NCBI GenBank assembly: GCA_023052935.1
Contig: CM041292.1
Location: 107,191,906-107,255,905 of the forward strand
Length of the DNA: 64,000 nucleotides
Reading direction: 5' to 3'
Source: Piezodorus guildinii
Lineage: Eukaryota; Arthropoda; Insecta; Hemiptera; Pentatomidae
The notes beneath the pieces were generated by a model, which was given only the letters and a program-made list of their open reading frames with translations, was not told the origin of the DNA and searched no databases. Positions within the stretch are counted from its first letter, which is position 1; every line of letters begins with the position of its first letter. Positions 10,748 through 22,226 of the stretch are shown piece after piece. The position numbers and the translations under genes are program-made.

Positions 10748-10873
10748 GAAATAATTGGGAGTCATTTTTTTGTTTAAATATTTTAATTTTGCCGACTTTT
10801 CGGGTCAAGCTTGTGAGCCGAAACGTCGGCAAAATTAAAATATTTAACAAAAGACTGACTCCCGATTATTTCC
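10748..10873. repeat. Long foldback with GAAACGTCGGC motif
   Basis: Two 56-bp arms (10748-10803 and 10818-10873) are inverted complements with only a few mismatches and a 14-bp loop. The right arm contains CCGAAACGTCGGC followed by AAAATTAAAATATTT. The GAAACGTC motif is the one seen in Penelope-like element terminal repeats, so the likeliest reading is two such ends joined head to head. Confidence 0.8.
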
Positions 10874-10982
10874 ACCTTAACGATTTCTACACTCGACTAT
10901 ATATCCTAATAAGTTCTTTTATGATGGCTTTTTAGTTTACAAGATTAAGAGTGGATCATCGATAAATGTGACCTTAATGAAA

Positions 10983-11687
10983 CGAGGCATGTTTTTAAGT
11001 AAGTACTTTTTTGGAATTAAAAAATACGTGGAAGGAAATCGCTATAATTTTATTTTTACATGAAAGCCTGTACCTTAATCTACTTTTCTACGTAATTTCC
11101 ATGAATTTTGAGGCACTTGTCATAACGCGGCATCAGTTTTTGAATACCCTCCTCAAAAAAAATCTGTCGCCTGACTTGTTAACCACTGCATACACTGCAA
11201 TACAAAACACTACGAGAATATTGAGGAAAGCAGTCGGACAATGATGAAATTGTAAAGCGTCTGTTTTCTCTCACCTTTTCGTCCACTTTCTGCACCAAAT
11301 CTTCATTAACGACCGAAGGACGCCCACTCCGTTCTTAATCATGCACATTTGTGCGGCCATCTTTAAATGCTCACACCAATTTCCTTACCATTCCATCACT
11401 CATAATGTTTCGTCCGTAAACTTCAACGATCTCACGATGAATATCGATCGGTTTTACGCCTTTAGCACTAAGAAATCGTATAACAGCCCGTACTTTACAA
11501 TCAGCGGGACTCACGATTGTTGGAGGCATCTTAAACATTCAGTAAACAACGTATACAATGAAGAATCGGACTGTAATTATGTAGAAAAGTAGATTAGGAT
11601 ACAGGCTTTCATGTAAAAACAAAATTATTGCGATATCTTTGCACGTCTTTTTTTAATTCCCAAACGATATTTTAAAAAAATGCCTCG
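10983..11687 (-). mobile_element. Second mariner, shortened, with long inverted ends
   Basis: Both ends begin CGAGGCAT and inverted similarity continues, with gaps, for about 110 bp each side. TA follows on the right (11688-11689); the left flank reads AA. The element is about 705 bp and sits inside dispersed repeat E, whose two halves lie at 10530-10735 and 11690-11830. Open frames on the plus strand here are antisense shadows of the transposase. Confidence 0.8.
11080..11529 (-). pseudogene. Mariner transposase remnant
   Basis: On the minus strand an ATG at 11527-11529 begins MPPTIVSPADCKVRAV, followed by the HTH segment KPIDIHREIVEVYGRN and MSDGMVRK, then a stop. Beyond it GRTNVHD, SGRPSVVNEDLVQKVDEKV and FTISSLSD are readable across frame changes. 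The whole catalytic core is absent. The C-terminal GIQKLMPRYDKCL and NYVEK stop (11080-11082) remains. The order and motifs are those of a mariner-family transposase, reduced to the DNA-binding end plus the last ~25 residues. It is not functional. Confidence 0.85.
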
Positions 11688-11689
11688 TA

Positions 11690-11830
11690 GTTACCAAGTA
11701 GTTGAATTTGGCTATGGTTATCATTAGTCGCTTAAGATTAATAACCTAAACCATATAATAATAATAATAGCTTTATTTCATTCTTTACAGAACAATAAAC
11801 CTTTTGGGAGTTAAACCGTGCATTTTTATG
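11690..11830. repeat. Dispersed repeat E, copy 2 right part
   Basis: GCTATGG, CGCTTAAGATTAATAA, (AAT)n and AGCTTTATTTCATTCTTT are in the same order as at 9270-9380. It is separated from its left half by the mariner insertion. Confidence 0.5.
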
Positions 11831-12664
11831 TATTATTCACCTTCAAATGCACTAGGCTAGAAGAAAGAAATACCATCCAAACTTTATATATGTACATATA
11901 TTATTTTGAATGAATCGTTAGGAAATTAATGAAGGATGAGAAAAAAAAAATTGGAGTTACAAGTGTGGTATTTAAATTATAACATTTCCTCTTCCTCATT
12001 CATCTGACTTTATACAATATTTAATTTTTAGCACTACGCTATAAATAAAACAAAACATAATCTGAATGATTTTAACTCAATTTACAATCATGTACTCATT
12101 AAAAGGTTTTGTTGTCACATTATTCCAAAGATTCCTATTTTTAGCCGCAGCGCTATTTTATATCCTATAGCACTATCCCATCTCCTTTCCCTCTGCATGC
12201 AGTATTTCATCTCTCCACCTCATAAGTGGTCTTCTTCTTTATCTCTTATGTGGCCAGGTCGGATCCCAGAACATGGTCTCAAATTGCTATAGATTACAAT
12301 TGCTACCTATTCCACGAATACATTATTATTATTATAAGATAAGATAAGATAAGCCTTTATTTACACATATTTACAATTTTTTAATGGTACATAAAGTTTA
12401 TATATATTTTTATTTATTTTAAAACACTTTTAATGATTGATGTAAGTAAAAAGAAACAATGTGACCAAATAGTGTATACAACTTTTTTAAATAAAATTTA
12501 CTAACATCTTTTTAAATTTACTAATAAAATTGCAAAAAAAAAAAACTTGATTAAATAAAAATTTTTATGTTTAGATAAATAAAAATAAAATAGTTTTCTA
12601 CTAATGCGCAGGCCTCTCCTGAAGGAGGAATAGTCTTGATCGGTGACCAGCCGTACCTTCTGGG

Positions 12665-13040
12665 TTATGAGTTCGCCGCTGGTTTTTCAATATCTTGGCA
12701 TTTTAATTCCCAATATTTTCGATCTTCTGTTTTCCTATGCCAAGATATTCCTTCTTGTTTCTTAATTTCGTCCGACCATCTTTTGAGTTGCCCTCCTTGC
12801 TTACGTTGCCTTGCTCCACCTGGGGTCCTTTATTCGCATTAAATGCCCAGCCCATTCCCATTTCAGCTTCCTTATACAACCCACAGCATCCCTCACCAAA
12901 GTGGTCTCTCTCAGAGTCGTATTTTTTATTTTATGCTTTAAATTTACATTTGTCATACTCCTCTCCATTCTTCTTTGCCAGACGTTTATTCTTCTTTCCT
13001 GCGATTTAGTGAGGGACCATGTCTGGCTTCCATAAGTCAA
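12665..13040 (-). pseudogene. RTE-like LINE ORF2, C-terminal part
   Basis: Continues the RT frame after the stop at 13077-13079: TYGSQTWSLTKSQERR, then ERSM and a KWEWAGHLMR motif and DPRW typical of the C-terminal region of insect RTE-like ORF2. Just after RWSKAT the frame shifts; in another frame the protein continues QLKRWSDEIKKQEG to a stop at 12665-12667. So this end has one frameshift near 12805-12815 as well as the upstream amber codon. Confidence 0.8.
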
Positions 13041-13076
13041 AGTTGGGAGAATGCAGGTATTGAATACAAACCTTTT

Positions 13077-14228
13077 CTATTTAATTTCGGTGGAGCTTTT
13101 CATTAAGTTTTTGAAGACCCAAAATTTTTTCCAGCAAGAAGCAATCCGTTTTTGAATTTCTTTGGAAAGGCGGTTATCGAATGAAATGGTCTGTCCTAGG
13201 TAAGTGATGTCTTTGACCAATTCTATTTTTGCGAGAGCATTTTCTATTTTGGATATATTTTCTGAATTTGTCATTATTTTAGTTTTGGATAAATTCATCA
13301 CAAGACCAACCTGACCACACACTCTCTCCAAGTCCTTCAGCATTTCCATTAACTCGTCCTGGGTACTTGATATCAACACTATGTCGTCTGCAAAATTTAG
13401 ATGATTTAATTTGTTCCCGTTGATATTAATTCCTTTGGTTTGCCATTCCAAATTTCTAAGAGCTAATTCTAGGACCGCTATAAAGAGAGTTGGAGAGAGA
13501 GGGTCGCCTTGCCTAACTCCCTTTTTTACAGGAAATATAGGTCCTTTAATATCTGTTTCAACATAGGCGATGTTATCACTGTATAGTTCAGTAATTATAG
13601 AAATGTATTTTTCTGCTACGCCTATGTGTTTCAAAGCTGAAAATATACTGTCATGCTTGAGGCTGTCAAAAGCTTTTGTGAAGTCAACAAATGCTAGATA
13701 CAGAGTAATATTATACTCTTTTGATTTTTCTATTAACTGGTTCACAGTGTGAAGATGGTCTATGGTTGAGAAACCCTTCCTGAATCCTGCCTGTTCAACT
13801 GTTAAATAGTATTCAATTTGTTTCTTTATTCTATCGTTTAAAATTTTTGTGAATAGCTTACCAATAGCCGAAATCAAAGATATGGGTCGATAATTTCCAA
13901 TTTCTTCTTTATCCCCTTTTTTGTGTAAAAGAATTATTTTAGATCTTTTCCATTGTGCTGGGACTAGCTCTTTAATCAGTACTTCGTTAAATATTGTGCA
14001 CAACGCCTCGACTAGGATGCTACCTCCGGCTTTTAACATTTCATTTGTTATACCGTCTTCTCCTGGACTCTTTCTTGTTTTCAGTTTATTCATAGCGTTC
14101 TCTACCTCTGATTTAAGAATATATGGTTCTTCATCTTCTTCATTATTTCCAGTATATTGTTTAGATGATTTTGATGAACGCTCTTCTTTGTACAGGTTTT
14201 TGTAGAAAGATGTTGCTATTGAAATCAT
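13077..14228 (-). pseudogene. RTE-like LINE ORF2, reverse transcriptase domain
   Basis: 383 codons carry all classical RT blocks in order: SPGEDGITNEML, KKGD followed by NYRPISL, AGFRKGFSTIDH, the first catalytic aspartate in FVDFTKAFD, GVRQGDPLSP, and the catalytic pair in FADDIVLIS, then YLG. The enzyme would copy the element RNA into the nicked target. The frame ends at an amber codon (13077-13079, minus strand) with the same frame continuing beyond, so the stop is a mutation and not the natural end. At the N-terminal side the RT frame is readable upstream of the first ATG (TTNRQE), and is out of frame with the endonuclease. The linker between endonuclease and RT is far shorter than usual, which suggests a deletion of roughly 100 codons. 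Confidence 0.88.
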
Positions 14229-14235
14229 CTCTTGT

Positions 14236-15153
14236 CTATTTGTTGTGCTTTGTCCTTGTTTGTTTATCTGGAAGTTTGTTTTGTTCTTCTATATATAAAT
14301 TTGATATCAATTTTTCTTGAAACATTTCAATTTTTATGTTATTTAGGGTTGTGAAATTATTTTTCTTATTTTTAAATCTTCTTTCCTTCTTTAGCGTGTC
14401 AATATTTAATGATATTCTGACAAGGCGATGATCTGAATTGAAATTAAATTTCGTTAAAACTTCTATATTCTTAACTGAGCTTAAACTGTTTATTAAAACG
14501 TAATCATATTCATAGGTTTTTTTGTCTGGAGCCATCCATGTCCATTTGTTTTTTAGTTTATTGTTAAAATAAGTATTTCCTATTTTTAACTGCTGGCTGT
14601 ATGCAAAATCGATTATCATCTCGCCGCCTTCATTCCTGAAGCCGTAGTTAGATGTTCCCATTATCGACTCTTCCCCTTCTAAGCGCTGACCAACTCTTCC
14701 GTTCCAGTCACCCATTACTACCACCGTGCTTTTCTTATTTCTATGTGTTGTAAGCGTTGACACTAATTCTGAATAAAATAATTCCTTGACTATATTAGAA
14801 GATCTAGCAGTAGGAGCGTGTATTTGTATTAGTAACAATTCTTTTCCCTTATTTATCCTTAATTTCAAAAGAGCTATTCTTGAGTTAATTTCTTTAAATT
14901 CGATAACATTATTTTTCCATATTTTATTTATGATAAAACCGACACCATACTGTCCTTTTTCAGAGTATGTATGCATAAAAATTTCTCCTGTTTTTGTTTC
15001 CATTATTTGGGTATTTCTTCTTCTTATTTCACATAGACCGATTACATCCCAATTAATATTGTTTAGAGCCTTTTCTAATTCAATCCATCTTCCTTCTCCT
15101 AGTAAAGTTCTTGTATTAAATGTACATATTCTGATGATATTTTTGTAGTCCAA
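14236..15153 (-). pseudogene. RTE-like LINE ORF2, APE-type endonuclease domain
   Basis: 305 codons of an apurinic-type endonuclease fold: TFNTRTL at the start, the metal-binding glutamate in IGLCEIRR, QIHAPT, the catalytic GDWNGRVG, IDFAY, KWTWMAPD, the aspartate in YDYVLINS, and the SDH of SDHRLV. All expected catalytic residues are in place. The open frame has no ATG at its start: the TTG at 15151-15153 is an arbitrary limit and the frame remains open to about 15240, overlapping the end of ORF1. Downstream it loses frame relative to the RT near 14250-14275. Confidence 0.87.
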
Positions 15154-15227
15154 TAATTGATGTTTTCCTGATTTGAAATTTCCTCTGTCTGTCGAATAGG
15201 TTTTCCGTGGGCAATTTCGGTTTTTTG

Positions 15228-16010
15228 TCAGTCCTCTGTTTCACTTACGTTATCCTGTATTTTTTTTGGAATTAGATTATGAACGTTAGAGTTTTTTTTA
15301 AAGAAAAAATTATCTAAGCTATTGCACCTATAACGCTTCACTTTTGTTTTAATTGTTGCAATACTAACACCATTCCTATTTTTCAGTTCTTTTGGTTTAG
15401 GAGATTTCTCTTCACTTCTCGGTCGTTTTCCTGTTTTTTGTGGTTCATTTCTCAGATTTTCCAACGAATATAATTTGCCATTGATCAACAGTTTATCGTA
15501 TCTGTAAACGGCTTTATCCCCTCTTTCTTTGTGAAATTTTAGAAACGGAAATAATTCCTTTCTAATTGCTCTAATGTTCTGGGGTAGATCTTCTTTAATA
15601 ACAATATGTTTAAAATCTTCGTTTTTCCTGATTATTTCATTTCTAAGATATATTGAATTAAATTTTACCAGTATTGGACCAGAAGCATTTTTTTTGTTTA
15701 GCCTAATAATATTATAGATGCAGTAATCTTTACATGGTAGATCAAGTGATTTTAAGATGTTTATTATTTCAGTATAAATTAAAGGTACTGATTCCGTTTT
15801 CATTCCGAAAATTATAATATTGTATCTCCGTTTATTGTTTTCCTCCAACAAGCGGTTTTTTTCGTAATTATTTTTTATTTCTTCTACCTCTTTTTTTATA
15901 ATAGATATATCTTTAAAAATTGTTGTTTCTATGGAGCTTATTTTTTCTTCTAATATATTTAACTTGTCAAGCTTAAACAGAATAGCGTCTAATTTCTCTT
16001 CATTTGACAT
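15228..16010 (-). CDS. RTE-like LINE ORF1 protein
   Basis: 260 codons from a real ATG (16008-16010). Residues 1-60 form a heptad-rich coiled coil (LDKLNILEEKISSIETT). A compact domain follows, opening with YNIIIFGMKTE and including GPILVKF, EDLPQNIRAIRKELFPFL and YDKLLINGKLY, the order seen in LINE ORF1 RNA-binding proteins of the RRM/transposase-22 type. The last 60 residues are very basic (KRPRSEEKSPKPKELKNR). The expected role is binding the element RNA as a trimeric chaperone. It is uninterrupted while ORF2 is broken, so it is probably just less damaged, not functional. The last codons (ETED stop) overlap the ORF2 frame. Confidence 0.85.
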   Translation of the reverse strand: MSNEEKLDAILFKLDKLNILEEKISSIETTIFKDISIIKKEVEEIKNNYEKNRLLEENNKRRYNIIIFGMKTESVPLIYTEIINILKSLDLPCKDYCIYNIIRLNKKNASGPILVKFNSIYLRNEIIRKNEDFKHIVIKEDLPQNIRAIRKELFPFLKFHKERGDKAVYRYDKLLINGKLYSLENLRNEPQKTGKRPRSEEKSPKPKELKNRNGVSIATIKTKVKRYRCNSLDNFFFKKNSNVHNLIPKKIQDNVSETED

Positions 16011-16140
16011 TTTGATTGTTATTATAAATATTATTGTTATTAAATTATGTAAATATTATTGCGAGTCCTTTCCGTCAAACAATAATCCTATGACGGACGC
16101 ACTGTACTTTTGTTTTCAATCAAGATGTAAACAATAGTTG

Positions 16141-18750
16141 GAGAGGGGTTAGATACGCATGCGTATTATTAGAGAATAATGGCTATTTTATTGTTTAACC
16201 TGGATTTATCGACTATCAATTTTTATTAATATCTCCTCTTCCTTTACACTTTTTTCACTGAAACTTCTCCACTGTGATGGTTTGCTATTAATGTAAACTA
16301 TTGTAAATTTTTGTCACTGTACGGTTTGTTAAAACCTTTATTTAATAAAGTAACACGGGACTTGATCTGCACTCAACCGATTCCAGCACCGAACTCATTA
16401 TTATTATTATACATTATTGCGAATACAATGTTCCGGTCATCAATTATGTATTTTATTTTATTCTTAAGGGACTTTAGTCCCAGGATAATAAAGAAGTTTT
16501 TTCATTTCATGTTTCATTATTGGAAAAAGAAATCTGGCACAAAAATGTATCTATCTATCCAACAAAATTAATCAAATTTCTATATGAATAGTGTTATTTT
16601 CTGAGACCTGCAAGAGACAAAATAAAAACACTTGTACAAGAAAATTTGGTGACGATATCATTTATTAACTGATTATTCATTTTGCGTTTAGAATAATAAA
16701 GCAAACATATTTCATAACTTTAATAAAGCAAAATTTTCCATTATTGCACCTAAGCACTGTGGGGTTTATGAAGAAATGTCCAATAAATTCAAAACATTGG
16801 TTGATGGATCTAAACATAAAATAATACAATGTGCTCATAATATGTACAACATATACAAACAAAACTTATAAACATAAAAAAACAGTAGATCCTCATTTTA
16901 AGGAAAAAACAGTAGATCATGGATAAATCAATTGAAAATTTACTATTTTTCCTGACAAGAGGAAGAGTTTTCGAATGAACCGGCTGGTTGATGATTAATT
17001 GAAATAAACAAATTTGACGTTAAGATTAATAAGAGTTTCAAACGTAATTGTTTTTCATTCAAAGCAATATAGCCGATAAACAGTAGGTTCATACGGCAAA
17101 TATTACATCAAAAAAATTAGTCTCCATTTAGACAACTGTCTTCAAAATTTCGGTTTGAGAAGAACCAACAGAGATAGAGTTGGTCAAAAAAGCGCCGAAA
17201 CTTTAGAAATGTCGACAAAACGTGATTTTCATCACACACAGCGACAATCTTTATATAACAAAAATATTCACCACTAACGTTCTGATAAGGGAATACTCCA
17301 CAATTTTTTAATCCGAAAAATACCAACAGAGCAAGGGCGTGTCAAACTGAAAATGGAAACACGTAACTCAAAAAATCTTGCTGACCCCCTGCAAAAAAAA
17401 GTTAACCACGTCAAAAAAAAATAAGACTAATACCACGGTAAACACAAATTCCATAAGTCTGTTGACTGATTAGGGCGATTAAAGATTGGTTTTAAATAAG
17501 TGGAAACCATATTACTCATTGTCATTAAAAGCTCTATATATAAATTGATATCACGATTGTTGGTTTGCGTGAACTCCTTCTAAACAAAGCGACGGATTTG
17601 GGTATAGTTTTCTTTTTAGACATTATTTCCTTATGGTTTACAGTAAAAATAAATTGCAATTAGTTTTTCTCTGGAACGGAAAATTAAACTTTATGTAATC
17701 AGTCATCAAAAAAGTATTCTTAATTTTTGGATTAGTAATATAGAAGTATAATATAACGTTGACATTCTTAAATGATTTTAGAAAAGTTAATATGTAATAA
17801 AGCAAGCTGTAAGAGTTAATAGAATGTTGTTATAAACGCATAAAGTTATAAGGATATGTAATTTGTAATGTGATGCAGTAGATTATGGTAGTTCAGTGTT
17901 GCCACCGTAAAATATCGTACAGGTTATATTCTTCCATAGAGTACCCCAGATTTTAGAAAATATATAATGTACCAAATGGTATGTTAGTTTTTAAGAGAAG
18001 TGGAAAGTTATTATAAATACATAAACTAACATTGTTAATACTTATTTCTACTTTTAGATGAATTCAGATGTTCCACTGTAAATTTAACGAGACTTCGACC
18101 GTCGAAACTCACTTAAACTTTAAATGTGTTTAGAAAAAGTTGATTTGGAATAGAAAATATAAAAAAAAAATCGAATGTAATAGGAACCGTTGAACATAAC
18201 AAGCAAATAAACTGAACCAATTTTTACAGCATTTCTGCTGATGATTAAAAATAATAATTGATAGACGTTTTATAAAAAACACAATATTTTCTTGCTAAAT
18301 GCCCTTTTCGTTAGGATTAAATCATAATCCCAAAGTTATGAACTCTTAATTGGAAAAACATTTTTAAACTTAAGTGTCATTAATTTAAATTGCGCCTGTC
18401 CGAAGCAAGGATTGGTCGCTACTTACAAATAAATAAATATATCTCTTTATTTGTTTTTGGGCAAGCCCATACAAATGGATTGAGTTTTACAAAATTAATC
18501 CACTTAAAGGTACATAATAGATGTATTAGGATTGTAATAATTAAAACAAGCTTTCTTAACAAAAATACAGATATAATAAACGACAAAATAAAACATATTT
18601 ATAGAAATATAAAAAAAAACTATAATAGATTCAATTATTGTTATTTTGATATGTGCTTAAATTAAAATTATTTTTGAATAGAGAGATTAAAATTTCTGAG
18701 TTTTAACATTCTTTAAAAATAAAAAAAAAAAATCATCAAATATCTTTTTA
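16141..18750. other. Unassigned AT-rich region
   Basis: Contains a perfect 14-bp palindrome ATACGCATGCGTAT (16153-16166), just upstream of the LINE, and a weak Helentron-like fragment at about 17555-17850 (a CTCCTTCTAAAC block and a decayed ATAACGTTGA block). Open frames such as 18390-18665 have no motifs I recognise. Confidence 0.4.
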
Positions 18751-18754
18751 TTGT

Positions 18755-18937
18755 CTATTTGTAAGGATCTATTATGAGGTCATTTTCTGAAATATTTTCA
18801 ATATACGTCCTTAAGTATTTAATTCTAGATGTTGAGTGAACGCAGCGTTGAAACAAAAAATGATAAATATCTTTGAGTTTGCCTGAATTACAAATACTGC
18901 TGTTTAAATAAATATTTTGGATTCCATAACAGGTCAC
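18755..18937 (-). pseudogene. Possible LINE ORF2 C-terminal remnant
   Basis: The minus-strand frame reads KLKDIYHFLFQRC, then RIKYL and ENISENDLI. This resembles the His/Cys-containing tail after RT/RNase H in several LINE clades (pattern D-x-x-H-x-L-F-x-x-C-x). An A-rich run lies on the expected downstream side. The match is short and only by eye. Confidence 0.4.
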
Positions 18938-19617
18938 TTTCAGTATTTTAGATTGACATAGTCTTAGCTACATACAAATATAACTTCATGTTTGTTCATA
19001 AAGAGAAGCTCAAACACATATCATAAAAAAGACAGTTCATTTAACTTAAACGATATATTATTCCCAAATCGTTGGAGTAAGATAAGATGGTAGAAGTTTT
19101 ATTGACTATCTATTGACTACCAGGGATTGGTTTATCCAAGATACTTCCTATTTCGGATAGTAAGCACTTGCTGAGATATTGATGCACCCTCAAAAGATCT
19201 CCCAGGATTTCAGGGACAATTTTGAGAGACGATACAATATTAGCCATTAGATTTAGAGGAGGAAATGATATACTTGGCGTGGTAGACATATAGACACACC
19301 GCTCCGAAACAAAGGCAGGCTATGATTTAGTGGAGAGGGCTAGGTGACAGTGGCGCTGGTCCGTGTAACGACCCTAGCACTCCATGTAATTAGCGCTCAC
19401 ATCAAACGCTTCTTCGCTATATTTATGTCGGGATTTATATCTGTGTATGTCTGTCCCTCTTCCTATCTCCCCGCATACCTCTCCCCGCATTTATCAACAC
19501 AGTCTCTTATTTAGGCAGCGTATGAGAAAAAATGAATGGTTCTAATCTTAACCCCTATCTTAAGTCTGAAAATATCATAAGGTGCCTTTGGCCGTCCCCT
19601 TAGTACATTTTTGTAAT

Positions 19618-19620
<3 letters not shown>

Positions 19621-19680
<60 letters not shown>

Positions 19681-19700
19681 TATTATATATATATATATAA
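19621..19700. repeat. (AT)n microsatellite
   Basis: About 75 bp of alternating AT with two phase slips. Confidence 0.9.
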
Positions 19701-20400
19701 AATTCTCGTGTCACAATGTCGGTTACCATACTCCTCCGAAACGGCTAGACGGCAAGATTTTTATGAAATTTTATATGCATAATAAATAGGTCTGAGAATC
19801 GGCTACTATCTATTTTTTATACCTCTAAGTGGTAAGGGTGTCCACCTTTAACAATGTTTTTTTATTTGTTGTACATTCCTTATTTTTGATTTTTTTTTTT
19901 ACCACGTTGCATTAAAAAATACATACAACCCTAAATTTTCACCCCTATTTTTAATAGTCATTTTAGTAATTTAATAATTTTTCATTCCGCTCGATAACAG
20001 ATCAATTATGACTCGGTAAGTTCACTTCTTACCCAGGATGGGACCGAAGCCAATCTCCTCTTTCTTTCTCTCAGACAATAACCTTCCCTCACTCCCTCTA
20101 CAGTTTTCGGCCATTATTATTGTTTATGCATCAAGCGTAGTAGTAACCTTTAGAATTGTCATTTTACTATCTAAACCTAACTAATGTTTTTCACACGGAC
20201 AGTTATACGTGGCATGCTCTCGAGTTTGTAAACCATCCAGTTTGTGTTAGCTACAGGTCCAGTTACGGTAGGATTTTGGAAGAAGATGGAGGGATCGGTG
20301 TAATAATTTCAAGGTATTTATCGATCGACGGGAAACTTGGGCAATTGGGGGTTTCCGGAACAGGTTTTGGTAAATGATGATTTTTGACAGCGGAACTAAA
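19701..20400. mobile_element. Possible decayed repeat of insect type (unclassified)
   Basis: TTCTCGTGTCACAATGT, CTCCTCCGAAACGGCT and GGTCTGAGAATCGGC (19703-19803) form a block I recall as recurring in many insect genomes, often near Helitron-type elements. A second GC-richer block at 20190-20390 follows. Neither encodes a recognisable protein here. Assignment rests on memory of the motif, so it is weak. Confidence 0.3.
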
Positions 20401-20468
20401 AATAGAATGATCATCAAGCAAAAGCAAAAGAAGGGTGATTGGCCATTGGCAGCACTCTAGTAATCAAT

Positions 20469-21262
20469 CTAAACAAGAAGGTCTCGAGGCCATCTTCTCT
20501 TCAGACGCCTCGGTGGATTATCAGGGACTGTAGAGGAAGCAAGGATTGAAACTAGTGGATTAGAGTGGGAATGGAGTTTGTCATGGAAGGAATGATACCT
20601 GGTACGGGCCAAATCGGCTACATACGAAACTTCGAGGTCTTTATGAATGATTTTGTTCGTGAGAAAGTAAGGAGCGTTGAGGATTTTACGAAGGATTTTG
20701 GATTGTAACGATTGGATACGGGAAGAATTGGATGGTTTAGTAGAGCCCCATAGCTCAACTCCGTAGGTCCAGATAGGCCTTATGATTGTCATGTAAATGA
20801 GTCTTTTGTAGTTAAGTAAAAGGTTAGAGCATCTGTCTAGTAAGTGTTGGAGTAGCCGAAAATGTCGAGCAGTTTCTTGTCTTTTCAGTCTTGTATGCGG
20901 ATTCCATGTAAGGCGTTTGTCAAGCAGGAGTCCTTAATATCGAATCTGTTCAACCGGGACAAGCGGAATATCATTAAAGGACACTGTAGAGCAGGATGTC
21001 ATAGGTTTTCGACGAAGGGTAAAGGTAATTTGATGGGATTTATGGGAATTGATTTTAATTATCCAATTCTGACACCATACATCAAGGTCACTGATGTGGG
21101 ATTGGAGAGTTTGAGAGGCAATACTAGGATCATTATGAACTGATAGCACGCTAGTGTCATCGGCATAGGTAGAAAGGAATGTGTTAGGATGGGTTGGGAT
21201 ATCAGCTGTATAAACTGTGTAAGGGATGGGTCCCAGAGTGCTGCTCTGAGGAACACCGAAAT
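20469..21262 (-). pseudogene. Jockey-type LINE reverse transcriptase fragment
   Basis: From about 21262 the minus strand reads FGVPQSSTLGP, then the catalytic YADD (TYADDTSVLS), then WCQNWIIKIN with the KS pair, a LLLDKRLTWNPHT block, and the jockey C-terminal signature RPIWTYGVELWGS, QSKILRKILNAP, finishing RRLKRRWPRDLL. About 264 codons are in one frame, broken once by a TAA at 20934-20936 where YLG is expected (Leu codon changed to stop). The N-terminal two thirds of ORF2 are missing at 21262, a normal 5' truncation. It would be inactive. Confidence 0.88.
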
Positions 21263-22226
21263 TTAAAGTAAACTGTATTATTATTATTAGTAGTATTATA
21301 TGTATAGTAGTAGTATTATATGAAAATAAAAATTATCACAGCCATACTTATCTTAAATATTTACCTCTGCTGAACCCACGCACACCCCTTAAATGTGAGC
21401 AGTCCGTTATTCAGTAGAGACAGTCTATGAACGTTAAAACCGTAACCATTAATACAAATAAATGAGTAATACGAGCCTACGCATCTGTCCATTATAGTGG
21501 TTAAGTATACTTTTTTTTATTAAAAGTGCGATAAGTGTAAAATATTCCTATACATTCAGTGGAAGAATTCACAATGGAAGCCAGTAATGAAAGCACTTAA
21601 GCGTGGATTACACCTTTTTCTGACACAGCATGTAGAATTGAGTGTAGCTGAGCGGAGTGGGTACACGTACATTTACTCAGTAGATAAATGGGAAAAAGGG
21701 CAATTAGAGTAGGGCGTCGGCTATACTTCCGCAGCCCTCACGGATCTATGGCCCGGCTAAATTACCCTCATTCTCTTTATCACCTTTTTTCTTGATTTAT
21801 GTATGTTTCACTTTTATCAGTTAGAATGTGTAAAAATTAAGAGAGCCATTGGATTGTTTAGAAAGTATAATTTAAAAAAGAACATTAAACTAACTTTTAT
21901 AAATGAGCATCTTTAAGTTTATTTTATTTTAAAAGATAATTTTCACTAAAATTATCATTTGTCCCCATCATTGAGACATTTCTTTAGACTTAATGGTTTA
22001 TACAGCTACAAGTCAGTTCTTATTACTTCTTATAGGCTCAGGAAATAGAAAGAAATTAAATTAGCCTTGACGTTTATCTCAATGAAACATATTAATCTCT
22101 TCATTATTATTATAACATTAATTTAATCTATATTTCACTATAAATAAGGTTTTATTCACTATGACTCTGCAAATATATACTGTTATTCAGAAATATAAAA
22201 AATAAAAAGAAACTTAATAAAGTTAA

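Larger units (their letters stand above)
12330..16140 (-). mobile_element. RTE-like LINE, two ORFs, decayed
   Basis: A minus-strand retrotransposon runs from an AT-rich leader (start estimated near 16140) through ORF1, an APE-type endonuclease and a reverse transcriptase to a 3' end marked by a short tandem repeat (plus-strand (AAGAT)n at about 12335-12354, that is (ATCTT)n on the element strand), as is common for RTE-type tails. The endonuclease belongs to the group often annotated in genomes as craniofacial development protein 2-like. The presence of a long ORF1 distinguishes it from the smallest RTEs. ORF2 is broken; ORF1 is open. Exact borders cannot be set without other copies. Confidence 0.8.

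Noticed and set aside
10546..10935. 129-residue frame
   Set aside because: Spans a dispersed repeat and both arms of the foldback; no protein family motif.
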